From NCBI RefSeq assembly GCF_024124825.1, contig NZ_JAMXSS010000002.1, positions 1,860,001 to 1,924,000 of the forward strand: DNA of 64,000 nt, written 5' to 3'. The position numbers and the translations under genes were made by a program. Numbering within the stretch: the stretch's first letter is position 1; the number at the start of each line of letters is the position of its first letter. This document shows positions 1-9,185 of this stretch, one piece after another. The stretch comes from Arthrobacter sp. H16F315 (GTDB lineage Bacteria > Actinomycetota > Actinomycetes > Actinomycetales > Micrococcaceae). The notes beneath the pieces are model-generated. The model did no database searches, was not told where the DNA came from, and saw only the letters and a list, made by a program, of their open reading frames with translations.

Positions 1-1
1 G

Positions 2-883
2 GTGCTGTCCTCCGCGGTGTCCGCACTCTCCACGTTCTACCAGGACTCGCTGGATCCTTTCAACGCCGAGCAGGTGGAGGTCTCCACCTACCGGCTGCTG
101 GCCAAGATGCCGGTTATTGCCGCGTACGCCCTGAAGAAGAGCATCGGCCAGCCAATGCTCTACCCGGACAACTCGCACAACCTTGTGGAGAACTTCCTGC
201 GATTGAGCTTCGGTTTGCCGGCCGAGCAGTACGAGGTGGACCCGGTCGTCGCCAAGGCACTGGACCTGCTCCTGATCCTGCATGCCGACCACGAGCAGAA
301 CTGCTCGACGTCAACGGTCCGGCTCGTTGGTTCCTCCAACGCCAACCTCTTCGCCTCCGTCTCCGCAGGCATCAACGCCCTCTTCGGCCCTGCCCACGGC
401 GGCGCCAACGAGGCCGTGCTGAAGATGCTCCGCCAGATCCAGGCCGACGGCACCAAGCCCGAGGACTACATGGAGAAGGTCAAGAACAAGGAAGACGGCG
501 TCCGGCTGATGGGCTTCGGGCACCGTGTGTACAAGAACTACGACCCCCGGGCCAAGATCGTCAAGGCCACGGCGCACGAGATCCTCACCAAGCTCGGCGG
601 CAACGACGAGCTCCTGGAGATCGCCCTGCGCCTCGAAGAGAAGGCCCTGAACGATGACTACTTCATTCAGCGCAAGCTCTACCCGAACGTGGACTTCTAC
701 ACCGGCCTGATCTACAAGGCCATGGGTTTCCCGGAAAAGATGTTCACCGTACTCTTCGCCATCGGCCGTCTGCCGGGCTGGATCGCGCAGTGGCGTGAAA
801 TGATCAGCGACCCCAACACCAAGATCGGCCGTCCGCGCCAGCTCTACATCGGCGAGCCGGAGCGCAACTACCCTTCCGTGTAA
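2..883 (+). CDS. gltA: Citrate synthase, C-terminal part (5' end outside window)
   Basis: The reading frame is open at the left edge, so the first third or so of the enzyme lies upstream. Citrate synthase condenses oxaloacetate with acetyl-CoA as the entry step of the TCA cycle in the cytoplasm. The visible 293 residues carry the family landmarks in order: an HEQN segment near residue 97 with the first active-site histidine region, GPAHGGANEAV with the second catalytic histidine, GFGHRVYK with substrate-binding residues, and KLYPNVDFYTG with the catalytic aspartate. The C-terminus YIGEPERNYPSV is typical of the type-II bacterial enzyme. A strong hairpin terminator follows 17 bases after the stop, so this is a transcript end. 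Confidence 0.97.
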   Translation: MLSSAVSALSTFYQDSLDPFNAEQVEVSTYRLLAKMPVIAAYALKKSIGQPMLYPDNSHNLVENFLRLSFGLPAEQYEVDPVVAKALDLLLILHADHEQNCSTSTVRLVGSSNANLFASVSAGINALFGPAHGGANEAVLKMLRQIQADGTKPEDYMEKVKNKEDGVRLMGFGHRVYKNYDPRAKIVKATAHEILTKLGGNDELLEIALRLEEKALNDDYFIQRKLYPNVDFYTGLIYKAMGFPEKMFTVLFAIGRLPGWIAQWREMISDPNTKIGRPRQLYIGEPERNYPSV

Positions 884-900
884 TGCACTCAAGAAGTACG

Positions 901-945
901 ACGCCGGCCGCTCACCCCACGAGGTGAGCGGCCGGCGTCGTTTTT
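901..945 (+). terminator. Rho-independent terminator after gltA
   Basis: A perfect 16-bp inverted repeat (arms 901-916 and 923-938, six-base loop) is followed by CGTTTTT. It lies 17 bases past the gltA stop, which fits an intrinsic terminator on the + strand. Confidence 0.92.
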
Positions 946-1058
946 CTCACTGCTCAGGATGGCGCCCATGGGTCCGGTGGTGACCATCTGCCGAGGTGGG
1001 ACGCCGGTTGCCGGTGTGCCCCGGCGTCGTGCGGGCACATCCGTGCTAAAAAAGACTA

Positions 1059-1696
1059 ATGCCCAAATTTGTCGACGCCGCAATCCGGCGCCAGGAAGTT
1101 GTCGAAGCGGTCTTCCGGATCGTCGCAGCCGATGGACTTGAACGGGCGTCCCTGCGCGAAGTCGCAGACGAGGCCGAACTGGCTGTCGGATCCGTCCGCC
1201 ATTACTTCGCCAGCAGCGACGAACTCCTGGCCCATTCGTTCGGGGTGGTTGTGGACCGGGTCGTCGGCAGGCTGGAGTCCGCCGACGAGCGTCTCGCCGG
1301 GACCCGGCCCGGGACCCCGGAACACCATCGGGGCGTGTTAACCCTGCTGGGCGAGTTCCTTCCGCTCGACGAGGAACGCGCTGTCGACGCCTGCGTCTGG
1401 ATGGCTTTAAGAACGCAGCGCGGACCAAGCCTTTCCTCGCCGCGGAGGCAGACCGGAGCCACCGGGCCGTCGCCGCGATCGTCGGACGGCTCGTGATGGA
1501 TCTGTCGTCCGCGGCCGGAACTGACGCCAGCCAGGACGAGCAGCGTTTGGTCACCGAGGCTGAGCGGCTGCTGGCCACCCTCGACGGGCTCACCATGCAC
1601 GCGTTGTTGCAGCCCGAATGGATGACCGCGCAGGTATGCAGTGACGTGCTGGAGGCCCATCTCACCGGACTGGGCAGCCACCCCGGCAGCCATTAA
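1059..1696 (+). CDS. TetR-family transcriptional regulator, broken by a -1 frameshift
   Basis: The first part (from ATG 1059) has a TetR helix-turn-helix: REVADEAELAVGSVRHYF around residues 32-50 places the recognition helix before the usual YF. The frame is lost at GCTTTAAG, about 1406-1408. Adding one T restores a continuous frame reading MAFKNAARTKPFLAAEAD and running to the stop at 1696. The corrected product is 212 residues, normal for the family. The C-terminal ligand domain is not informative, so the effector and targets are unknown. It stands alone between the gltA terminator and an unrelated unknown gene. It could be a true pseudogene, but several other genes here share the same kind of lesion. 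Confidence 0.75.
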
Positions 1697-1753
1697 CCTG
1701 GGCTGACGCGAGGAATACACTGGAGTCGTACGTCGTGCCAAGGAGGCAATTGG

Positions 1754-2365
1754 ATGCACCACACAGGCGGGCCGGGCTGGCGGATCACCATGGATACTTC
1801 GGGTCCCATGCTCATTGCACTGTACCTTCGCGACGCGGCCGGGCTGGACGGCGCCGGGCATCCAGCCCTATGCCACGCGGCGCCGAAAATCCGGCCCGCT
1901 GACCACACGCACCTCATCGCGGAGGTGGGCGGGGTTAGCGCGCTGAGGACGGAATGGGAAGCGTGGTGGGAGCAACTCCTGAAAGCGCATCCCGAGATGT
2001 CGCCGGAACTGGGTCCGCCCGGCTTCCGTGACTTCAGCAATTCCCCTGCCCTCCGGCGGGTACTCCAGGCGCATTTCGGAGCTGCGCTGTCCTGGGCCCG
2101 GGAACGCCGCGGCGAGTACCTGACGTTGGAAGCTGAACGTGAAGTCGCTGGGTCGGTGCAGCTGCTGCAGGACATGGTGGATGACAGGCTGCTCGAGGTG
2201 GGCCGGGCCGCCAGGGATTTCGCCCTGACCATCATTGAACTTCCACTTGCAGAACCCCGGGCCTGGTATCTGGAGCCGGACAAGATCGTGATGAGCTCTG
2301 ACCTGCTGTCCCAGCCGGAGCTGTTCCGCAGCTTTGTGCAGCCCGTGGTGGATTTGCTGGTCTGA
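1754..2365 (+). CDS. Hypothetical protein, 203 aa
   Basis: I do not recognise this family. The start is well supported: a full AAGGAGG ribosome binding site at 1740-1746 sits seven bases before ATG 1754. The protein is soluble with no signal peptide or membrane segment. The N-terminal third is mixed, and a likely helical core (residues about 60-150) is rich in Glu, Arg and Leu (AEREVAGSVQLLQDMVDDR). It ends in an acidic/hydrophobic stretch. The downstream gene converges on it. Composition and codon use match the neighbours, so there is no sign of recent transfer. Confidence 0.6.
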   Translation: MHHTGGPGWRITMDTSGPMLIALYLRDAAGLDGAGHPALCHAAPKIRPADHTHLIAEVGGVSALRTEWEAWWEQLLKAHPEMSPELGPPGFRDFSNSPALRRVLQAHFGAALSWARERRGEYLTLEAEREVAGSVQLLQDMVDDRLLEVGRAARDFALTIIELPLAEPRAWYLEPDKIVMSSDLLSQPELFRSFVQPVVDLLV

Positions 2366-2371
2366 GTTCCG

Positions 2372-2407
2372 CCGGTCCACGCACTGCAACCGGTCCACGC
2401 ACGGCAA
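2372..2407. repeat. 18-bp tandem duplication at a convergent gene junction
   Basis: Two adjacent 18-base copies (2372-2389 and 2390-2407) beginning CCGGTCCACGCAC differ at a single base. They fill most of the 60-base gap between the convergent genes ending at 2365 and 2426. No hairpin with a T-run is visible, so I do not call a terminator. Confidence 0.7.
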
Positions 2408-2425
2408 GCGGACGGAGCTGACCGC

Positions 2426-3277
2426 TTAGCGCGCCGGCTCTTCGGCGACGGTGATCCTGACCTGCCCGGCCGGCATTTCGGCCGGCTGCCAGCCGTTGCG
2501 CTTCTGCCTGCTCCATTGGCGCCCGTCGACCTGGACTTCCGTGACGGAGAGGACCTTGGCGTTGGCAACCGCCCACTGGGCGACGGCCCACGCCTGGGCA
2601 CCTTCGGTTTCCAGTACAAGGCTCCGGGCCTCCGTGGTGGCAGGAATTGCGCCAAAGTCGGCGGTCAGCCTGTCCTGCACGGAGGCCGGGTCGCCCGCCG
2701 CATCAGGGTCCCGCAGGGTGCAGTCGAGGCCCGCGGGGGTCTGCCCGGTCAGTGCGGAGGCGAAGGCACGGGCCATCGGCTCGTGCGCCGCGTAAGCGTC
2801 CGGGTAGGCCGATCGTTGGACGCGCTGCGCGGCGTCGGTGATGGCCAGCGTCTGGAAGCCCGGGATCTTCACCAAGGCATCATAGAAGGCGTTACTCGCA
2901 TGGTAGGGGTCCATCACCTGATCCGTTGTGCCCCAGCCCTGCGAGGGGCGCTGCTGGAAGAGGCCACGCGAGTCCGGGCCGGCTTCGTCGCCGTGGCCGA
3001 TGTTCCGGAGCTTGGACTCCTGCATTGCCGTGGCCAAGGCAATACTGGCCGCCCGGGCCGGGAGGCCCCGCCGGACGGCGACAGCCGCGATCAAGCTGGC
3101 ATTGGCGGCCTGATCCGCGGCAAGATCATCGCTGCTGCCACCCAAAGCTGTGCAACGTTCGGTGATGAGGACTTCCGAGCGCTGCAGGAAGGTCACGGCC
3201 GTGTAGATCCCGCCGGCGACCAGCGCGAGGGTCAGCAGCAGCACAAGCCGACGGCGCAAGCTGCCTCTGCGTGCCAC
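2426..3277 (-). CDS. Membrane-anchored lysozyme/transglycosylase-like protein
   Basis: GTG start at 3277 with a GAGGGAG ribosome binding site upstream. A basic N-terminus (MARRGSLRRRL) leads into one transmembrane or uncleaved signal segment (about residues 10-29), so the body should face the outside. Residues about 75-130 hold a lysozyme-like arrangement: ATAMQESKLRN with a candidate catalytic Glu, then DSRGLFQQRPSQGWGT, a pattern common in actinobacterial proteins resembling resuscitation or transglycosylase domains. The C-terminal third has no recognisable domain. The role is inferred as peptidoglycan remodelling at the cell surface, with activity unproven. It is transcribed in the same direction as dapD, which lies upstream on the same strand, 69 bases away. 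Confidence 0.7.
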   Translation of the reverse strand: MARRGSLRRRLVLLLTLALVAGGIYTAVTFLQRSEVLITERCTALGGSSDDLAADQAANASLIAAVAVRRGLPARAASIALATAMQESKLRNIGHGDEAGPDSRGLFQQRPSQGWGTTDQVMDPYHASNAFYDALVKIPGFQTLAITDAAQRVQRSAYPDAYAAHEPMARAFASALTGQTPAGLDCTLRDPDAAGDPASVQDRLTADFGAIPATTEARSLVLETEGAQAWAVAQWAVANAKVLSVTEVQVDGRQWSRQKRNGWQPAEMPAGQVRITVAEEPAR

Positions 3278-3346
3278 GAACTACTCCCTCAGGCCCTGCC
3301 GGGGCCGCGGTATTCTCCCGACGGTTTTATATTTGCGCACCCCGGC

Positions 3347-4357
3347 CTAGTTGGCGTGAAGCGCCTCGTTGAGTTCAACGGTCTGGCCCTTACGGGGGAG
3401 GACCTCAACCTCGCCAGTGGAGGAGTTGCGGCGGAACAGTAGGTTGGGCACACCCGAGAGCTCAACGGCCTTGACGATCCGGCTGGTGTCTTCGCCGTCG
3501 GCGTCTTTGGCGCCGACCACGCGGACGCGGGTGCCGGCCGTCACGTACAGGCCGGCCTCTACGACGGAGTCATCGCCGATGCTGATGCCCACGCCGGAAT
3601 TGGCGCCCAGCAGTACGCGTTCGCCCAGCGAAATCTTTTCCTTGCCGCCGCCGGACAGGGTCCCCATGATCGAGGCGCCGCCGCCGACGTCGGACCCGTC
3701 ACCGGCGACCACGCCGGCCGAAATACGGCCTTCGACCATCGAGCTGCCGAGCGTACCGGCGTTGAAGTTCACAAAGCCTTCGTGCATCACTGTGGTGCCT
3801 TCAGCCAGGTACGCACCGAGGCGGACGCGGTCGGCGTCGGCAATCCGCACGCCGGAGGGGACAACATAGTCGACCATGCGGGGGAACTTGTCCACGCCGT
3901 AGACGGTGACGGCGCCGCGCCTGCGCAGCCGGGCGCGGGTCAGTTCGAAGCCCTCAACGGCGGCCGGCCCGAAGTTGGTCCACACAACGTTGGGGAGCTT
4001 GCCGAAGATCCCGTCCAGGTTGATGCTGTTCGGCCTGACCAGGCGATGGGAGAGCAGATGCAGGCGCAAGTAGGCGTCGGCGGTATCGGCGGGCGCTTCG
4101 TCAAGGTGGATCTGGACGAACACGACCTTCTGCTCGGTGCCGCGGTCGGCGTCAGCGCCGGTCGAGGCGATCTCAAGCAGCGCCTGGTCCGCGTTGGCTA
4201 CATCCCGGAGGCTCTCCGTCGCAGTCCCCAGGGCCGGGGCCGGGAACCAGACATCCAGCACGGTGGCTGCACCGTTGCCGGTCGCGATCGTGGCAACGCC
4301 GTATCCGTAGGCGGAGCGGGCGTCGGCGGGCACGGCGGAAGAAGCGGTTTCAGTCAT
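3347..4357 (-). CDS. dapD: Tetrahydrodipicolinate N-succinyltransferase
   Basis: This enzyme transfers succinyl from succinyl-CoA to tetrahydrodipicolinate in the succinylase branch of lysine and meso-diaminopimelate synthesis, which feeds peptidoglycan. The 336-residue product matches the actinobacterial DapD form. The middle and C-terminal part has hexapeptide-like repeats of a left-handed beta-helix (GAYLAEGTTVMHEGFVNFNA, SMVEGRISAGVVAGDGSDVG, GANSGVGISIGDDSVVEAGL). ATG 4357 is chosen over an in-frame start at 4408 because MTETASS is the family-like beginning and the longer N-terminus is poorly conserved in style. It is divergent from dapE across 136 bases, an arrangement I recall from M. 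tuberculosis (Rv1201c/Rv1202). Confidence 0.93.
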   Translation of the reverse strand: MTETASSAVPADARSAYGYGVATIATGNGAATVLDVWFPAPALGTATESLRDVANADQALLEIASTGADADRGTEQKVVFVQIHLDEAPADTADAYLRLHLLSHRLVRPNSINLDGIFGKLPNVVWTNFGPAAVEGFELTRARLRRRGAVTVYGVDKFPRMVDYVVPSGVRIADADRVRLGAYLAEGTTVMHEGFVNFNAGTLGSSMVEGRISAGVVAGDGSDVGGGASIMGTLSGGGKEKISLGERVLLGANSGVGISIGDDSVVEAGLYVTAGTRVRVVGAKDADGEDTSRIVKAVELSGVPNLLFRRNSSTGEVEVLPRKGQTVELNEALHAN

Positions 4358-4493
4358 GTTCCCAGTGTATCGACGGCGGCTGCGGTGGCCGAAACCGGCA
4401 CCTTCCACATGACCGGGTGGTTGACGCTGACGGGATTACCCGCAACGCCGCACACGCGGGACGGTCAGGGAGGCCAGCGGATAAAGTGGGACG

Positions 4494-5647
4494 GTGACTG
4501 CCCCGGACTCGAACACGCACCCAAACGCCCGCACCCACGCTGCCGCCCGCCTGGACCTGCACCAGGACGTTGCCCTGCTGACAGCGCAGCTGATCGACAT
4601 TTACAGTGTTTCCGGCGCTGAGGGGGAACTGGCCGACGCGGTGGAGCATGCCCTGCGTGCCATCACCGGGCTGGACGTGGTCCGCGACGGTGACGCAATC
4701 ATTGCCCGGACCAAGCTGGGCCGGGCCGAACGGGTTATCCTGGCCGGGCACCTGGACACGGTGCCGCTGCCCACGACGGACGGCTCCCTTGGTACCGTAC
4801 CGTCCTACTGGCCCTCGGGCGCGCCCGGAGAGGGGATTCTCTACGGGCGCGGCGCCACCGATATGAAGGGCGGCGTCGCGGTTCAGCTGGCCCTCGCGGC
4901 AGGGCTGTTCGACGCCGGCGCGGAGCCGGACAAGGACGTGACGTTCGTCTTCTACGACCACGAAGAGGTTGAGGCCGTCAAGAGCGGACTGGGCCGCTTG
5001 GTCCGTAACCACGGCGGCCTGCTGGACGGGGACTTCGCGATCCTGCTGGAACCCACGGACGGGACCGTCGAGGGCGGGTGCAACGGCACGAGCCGCTTCG
5101 AGGTGACCACCGTTGGCGAAGCGGCGCATTCGGCCCGCGCCTGGATGGGCAGCAATGCAATCCACGCAGCCGCGCCGATCCTTGCCCGGCTCGCCGAGTA
5201 TCAACCCCGCACCATCAACGTGGACGGGCTGGACTACCGCGAGAGCCTCAACGCGGTGAAAATCAACGGCGGAACCGCCGGCAACGTCATCCCGGACCGC
5301 TGCGTTGTCGAAATCAACTATCGCTTCGCCCCGGACAAATCCCCGGACGACGCCGAACAGCACGTCAGGGAGCTGCTGGCGGGATTCGACGTCGTTCGCA
5401 CCGACGCTGCAGCGGGCGCCCGGCCCGGGCTGAACCACGCGGCCGCCGCGTCCTTCGTGGCCGCCGTGGGTGGAGAGCCGAAACCAAAATACGGCTGGAC
5501 CGACGTCGCCCGCTTCAGTGAGTTGGGCATCCCCGCGGTGAACTTCGGCCCGGGGACGCTTTGCTGGCGCACAAGGACAACGAGCACGTCGAGGCCGATG
5601 CGATCCGCGAATGCCTGCGTGCGCTGCAGAGCTGGCTCGCCGGCTAG
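4494..5647 (+). CDS. dapE: Succinyl-diaminopimelate desuccinylase, with a -1 frameshift near the 3' end
   Basis: This M20-family metallohydrolase removes succinate from N-succinyl-L,L-diaminopimelate, downstream of DapD. Metal-site landmarks are visible: AGHLDTVP (first His and Asp), GRGATDMKGG (bridging Asp), YDHEEVEAVKSGLGR (catalytic Glu pair) and the dimerisation domain starting near VTTVGEAAHSARAW. The frame breaks at CCCGGGGACG, about 5551-5554. One more G restores GPGDALLAHKDNEHVEADAI, with the last metal-binding His, and a natural stop at 5647. The corrected length is 384 residues, normal for the family. Without correction the frame runs on to 5813 as nonsense. The GTG start at 4494 gives a normal N-terminus. 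Confidence 0.9.
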
Positions 5648-5662
5648 CACCGCCAAACAACG

Positions 5663-5696
5663 AAAAGGTCCGGAACCCTGGTTCCGGACCTTTTTC
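5663..5696. terminator. Bidirectional terminator between dapE and the glutamate ABC genes
   Basis: A 14-bp perfect stem (5663-5676 with 5681-5694, four-base loop) is flanked by A's on the left and T's on the right. It can end transcripts from both convergent sides. Confidence 0.9.
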
Positions 5697-5727
5697 GTGC
5701 TGCGAGCGAACTATTTGGCGTCGACGG

Positions 5728-6540
5728 CTACCGGGCCTTGGCCATACCGCCGGCCGCTTTTTTCGAGCCACGGCGTTCGATCCAGATGGCCAACCGGGAC
5801 ACTGCCAGGTTGATCAGGATGTAGATCGCCGCGGCCACAAAGAAGATGGGGAAGAGGAACTGCGGGCCGAGGAAGTCCGCCATGACCTGCACGGCGCGCA
5901 GGAGCTCACCGTACGCCACGATGTAACCCAACGAGGTGTCCTTGAGGAGCACAACAAGCTGGGCTACAAGTGAGGGCAGCATCCGGCGGATCGCCTGCGG
6001 CAATTCAATGAACATGCGGGATTGGAAGCTGGTCAGGCCAATGGCCAGGCCTGCTTCACGCTGGCCCTTAGGCAGCGACTGGACGCCGGCGCGGATGATC
6101 TCCGCGAAGATCGCAGCGTTGTAGAGCACGAGCCCTGCAACGACAGCCACGTAGGAACTGGTCCCGAACACCAGCAGTACAAAGAACATCATTAGCACCA
6201 CGGGCATGCCGCGCAGGAATTCCAGGACAACCCGGATCGGAATCCGGATCGCCGGTACCAAAGAAATCCGCAACAGGCTAATGACCAGGCCCAGCGGGAA
6301 GGCAATGACGGCAGCTACGGCCGCTGCGGTCAGGGTGGCGCCAAGCCCATCGCCAATGAGTTTCCAGACGTCGGGATTGCCGAAGATTTCCCAGCGGCGC
6401 GCCTCGAAGATCCCCTGCGAAGCGAGGGTGACGATTGCCAAGGCCAGCAGCCCCGCGATCAGGAGCGCACCGATGACAGAAGCGATCAAAGAGATGCGGC
6501 GGGCCTTGGGCCCGGGGACGTCGTAGAGAACGGAAGTCAT
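5728..6540 (-). CDS. gluD: Glutamate-type ABC transporter permease (second permease)
   Basis: An integral membrane permease of the polar amino acid uptake family (His/Glu/Gln subfamily). It has an N-terminal cytoplasmic stretch, then about five to six hydrophobic segments. The EAA-type loop for docking the ATPase is visible as the stretch around EIIRAGVQSLPKGQREAGLA. The product is 270 residues. It overlaps gluC by four bases (ATGA), so the two permeases are translationally coupled and probably form a heterodimer. It is the last gene of the four-gene operon and ends just before the bidirectional terminator. The symbol follows the C. glutamicum gluABCD order; the substrate is inferred from this. 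Confidence 0.88.
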   Translation of the reverse strand: MTSVLYDVPGPKARRISLIASVIGALLIAGLLALAIVTLASQGIFEARRWEIFGNPDVWKLIGDGLGATLTAAAVAAVIAFPLGLVISLLRISLVPAIRIPIRVVLEFLRGMPVVLMMFFVLLVFGTSSYVAVVAGLVLYNAAIFAEIIRAGVQSLPKGQREAGLAIGLTSFQSRMFIELPQAIRRMLPSLVAQLVVLLKDTSLGYIVAYGELLRAVQVMADFLGPQFLFPIFFVAAAIYILINLAVSRLAIWIERRGSKKAAGGMAKAR

Positions 6541-7187
6541 CGGGCGATCGCCACCTTTCGTTCAACGCGGGCGGCAAAGATGCCGAGCGGGATAGTGATC
6601 AGGAGGTAGAAGAAAGCGACTCCGGCAAGGACCCAAAGAACCTTGTCACCGTTGGCGTTCGCCAGTTGCTTGCCCTCGCCGAAGAGTTCAAGGACAAAAA
6701 AGGCGCCGGCAACCGAGGAGTTCTTCACGAGGGCGATCAGGATGTTGATCATCGGTGGAATCACGGTGCGCAGGGCCTGCGGCAGGACAATGTGGGAGAG
6801 TACCTGGCCGAAACCCATACCGATACTGCGTGCCGCTTCAGCTTGGCCGACTGGAACGCTGTTTACACCGGACCGGACGGCCTCGGCGATAAAAGCAGAG
6901 GTGTAAGCGCTCAGGGCGATGATCGCGGCAACTTCGAACTGCTGGAACGTCACACCCAACCGCGGCAGCACAATGGCGGCGAAAAAGAAGGCAATGGTCA
7001 GGGGGGTATTGCGGACAATTTCGACATAGAACATGCTGAACCCCCGCAACGCCGCCACGGGGGAGACGCGGGCTGCTGCCAGCAGGGTACCGACGATCAA
7101 GGAGATAATGCCGGAAACGACGGCAAGAAAAAGGGTTCTGAGAAATCCGTCCCAATACGCCGGGAGGTTTTCAATGATGACGTCCAT
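6537..7187 (-). CDS. gluC: Glutamate-type ABC transporter permease (first permease)
   Basis: A 216-residue membrane permease with roughly five transmembrane segments. The docking loop is AEAVRSGVNSVPVGQAEAAR, followed by SIGMGFGQVLSHIVLPQALR, typical of the HisM/GlnP family. It lies between the binding protein gene (91-base gap) and gluD (four-base overlap). With GluD it should form the membrane channel that receives substrate from GluB and is driven by GluA. The short length and absence of a fused binding domain fit the C. glutamicum-like GluC rather than the fused GlnP type. Confidence 0.88.
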   Translation of the reverse strand: MDVIIENLPAYWDGFLRTLFLAVVSGIISLIVGTLLAAARVSPVAALRGFSMFYVEIVRNTPLTIAFFFAAIVLPRLGVTFQQFEVAAIIALSAYTSAFIAEAVRSGVNSVPVGQAEAARSIGMGFGQVLSHIVLPQALRTVIPPMINILIALVKNSSVAGAFFVLELFGEGKQLANANGDKVLWVLAGVAFFYLLITIPLGIFAARVERKVAIAR

Positions 7188-7277
7188 AGGGTCCTTCAGC
7201 TGCGTTGAGGGGGCCAGGCGGAAGACGGAAATGGCGGCGGCCCGTGCCGGTCAAGGCACTGGCCGCCGCCACACCGG

Positions 7278-8165
7278 CTAGTAGCGGTTGATGGCGGGGA
7301 GTTCCGGGACGGTCTTGATGACCTTGCCCGCGGTACCTTCCCAAGCCTTCTTGTAGGTGTCGTCCTTGGCAAACGCTTCGAGCTGGTCGTTGATCCAGCC
7401 GCGGAAGGCGGTGTCGCCCTTTTTCAGGCCGATGCCGTAAGGCTCCTTGGTGAACGTCTGGTCAGAAGCCAGCTTGAAGGCCTCCGGCTCCTTGTCGACA
7501 AATCCGGCGAGGATCACGTTGTCGGTGGTGATGGCTTCAACCTGCTTGTTGCGCAGCGGCTCAAGGCAGGCGGAGTAGGTTGCTGCCGGGACAAGCTCAG
7601 CTCCGTACTTCTCCACGATGGTGCCGGCCGGTGTTGAGCCGGTCACGGAGCAAACCTTCTTGCCCTTGACGTCCTCGGGCTTGGTGATGGAGGTGTTGTC
7701 CTTGTTCACCATCAGGGCCTGGCCGGCTTCGTAGTACGGTCCGGCGAAGTCGACCTCGTTTTTACGCTTGTCGCTGATCGTGTAGGTAGCGACGATGATG
7801 TCGACCTTGCCCTGCTTGATGAATTCCTCGCGGTTGGCAGAAACTGTTTCCACCCACTCGATCTTATCGGCGGGGATGCCCAGCTTGCCGGCGATGGCCT
7901 TGCCGATTTCGACGTCGAAGCCCACCGGCTTGCCGTCCAGGCCCTTCTGGCCGAAGAGCGGCTGGTCAAACTTGGTGCCAATGGTGATCTTGCCCGCCGA
8001 GGAGAGCTTCGCCATGGTGGTGTCGGCTGCAAAGCTCGGCTTCTCGGCGACCGGCGGGGCGCTGGTGGTGGTGCTGCTGCTGCCGCCGCAAGCGCTCAGG
8101 CCGAGGGCTACTGCAGCGGATGCTGCGATCAACAGGGATTTCCTACGGGTCAAAAATGCCTTCAT
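7278..8165 (-). CDS. gluB: Glutamate-binding lipoprotein of the ABC importer
   Basis: A 295-residue family 3 extracellular solute-binding protein. The N-terminus has a basic start, a hydrophobic core and a lipobox (LSAC, cysteine near residue 26), so it should be lipid-anchored outside the membrane. The mature part begins with a Ser/Thr-rich linker, followed by GKITIGTKFDQPLFG, the beginning of the ligand domain. The signature GFDVEIGKAIAGKLG is typical of glutamate/glutamine/aspartate binders. It sits between gluA (59-base gap) and gluC. A closely related substrate such as glutamine or aspartate cannot be excluded. Confidence 0.9.
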   Translation of the reverse strand: MKAFLTRRKSLLIAASAAVALGLSACGGSSSTTTSAPPVAEKPSFAADTTMAKLSSAGKITIGTKFDQPLFGQKGLDGKPVGFDVEIGKAIAGKLGIPADKIEWVETVSANREEFIKQGKVDIIVATYTISDKRKNEVDFAGPYYEAGQALMVNKDNTSITKPEDVKGKKVCSVTGSTPAGTIVEKYGAELVPAATYSACLEPLRNKQVEAITTDNVILAGFVDKEPEAFKLASDQTFTKEPYGIGLKKGDTAFRGWINDQLEAFAKDDTYKKAWEGTAGKVIKTVPELPAINRY

Positions 8166-8224
8166 GGCATTCCTTTCATTGGAGGGCCATTGGTGGACGG
8201 CCAGGATGCGAATCGTATGGTCGG

Positions 8225-8980
8225 CTAATGGGTCAACAGCTTGGACAGGAAGTCCTTGGCGCGGTCGGTTTTGGGATTGGTGAAGAACTCCTCAGGCGTG
8301 GCGTCCTCGATGATTTCACCGTCGGCCATAAACACCACGCGGTCCGCTGCCTTGCGGGCGAATCCCATCTCGTGCGTTACCACGATCATGGTCATGCCGT
8401 CCTTCGCCAACTGGACCATCACGTCGAGGACTTCGTTGATCATTTCCGGGTCAAGGGCCGAGGTGGGCTCATCAAAGAGCATAACCTTGGGCTTCATGGC
8501 CAGGGCCCGGGCGATCGCGACGCGCTGCTGCTGTCCGCCGGAAAGCTGGGCGGGGAGTTTTGGGGCCTGATGTCCGACGCCGACGCGCTCCAGCAGCGTC
8601 ATGGCTTCCTTGTCGGCCTGCGCCTTGGACTCGCCCTTGACCTTAATCGGCCCGAGCGTGACGTTTTCCAGGATCGTTTTGTGCGCGAAGAGGTTGAAGG
8701 ACTGGAACACCATTCCGACGTCGGCCCGCAGCTTGGCGAGGTCTTTGCCCTCGGCCGGCAGTTCCTTCCCGTCAATGGTGATGACGCCGTCGTCGATCGT
8801 TTCGAGGCGGTTAATGGCACGGCAGAGCGTGGACTTGCCGGATCCCGACGGTCCGATGACAACAACAACCTCGCCCTTGCGGACGTTCAGGTTGATGTCC
8901 TTCAGCACGTGCAACTGGCCGTAGTGCTTATTGACGGCATTCAGGGAGACGAGAGCATCGCCGGGCACTTGAGTAGTCAT
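8225..8980 (-). CDS. gluA: Glutamate-type ABC transporter ATP-binding protein
   Basis: A 251-residue nucleotide-binding subunit that powers the GluBCD importer at the inner face of the membrane. All ABC motifs are present: Walker [10 protein letters not shown] (about residues 43-51), Q-loop in MVFQSFNLF, signature [15 protein letters not shown], Walker [13 protein letters not shown] and the switch histidine in VTHEMGFAR. The family is that of GlnQ/HisP. It is the first gene of the operon, with about 200 bases of upstream sequence shared with the divergent LOG gene, so the operon promoter should lie there. Confidence 0.92.
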   Translation of the reverse strand: MTTQVPGDALVSLNAVNKHYGQLHVLKDINLNVRKGEVVVVIGPSGSGKSTLCRAINRLETIDDGVITIDGKELPAEGKDLAKLRADVGMVFQSFNLFAHKTILENVTLGPIKVKGESKAQADKEAMTLLERVGVGHQAPKLPAQLSGGQQQRVAIARALAMKPKVMLFDEPTSALDPEMINEVLDVMVQLAKDGMTMIVVTHEMGFARKAADRVVFMADGEIIEDATPEEFFTNPKTDRAKDFLSKLLTH

Positions 8981-9185
8981 AAGAAGAATCTAGCGAACAT
9001 CGGCGGCATATGACCGCAATCACTCCCACTTCCTACGGATCGTAATTGAAGAGATACCTGCAGGTCAGAGACTCTGGGGCAACCTCGGGTAACCTCCGGC
9101 GCTGTGCTGCGGACCGGCACTGCGCGCCGCGGTGTCCCCGCGGGGCTGAGCCGGTGGGCCGGGGCATCCGCGCTACCCTGTGGGC

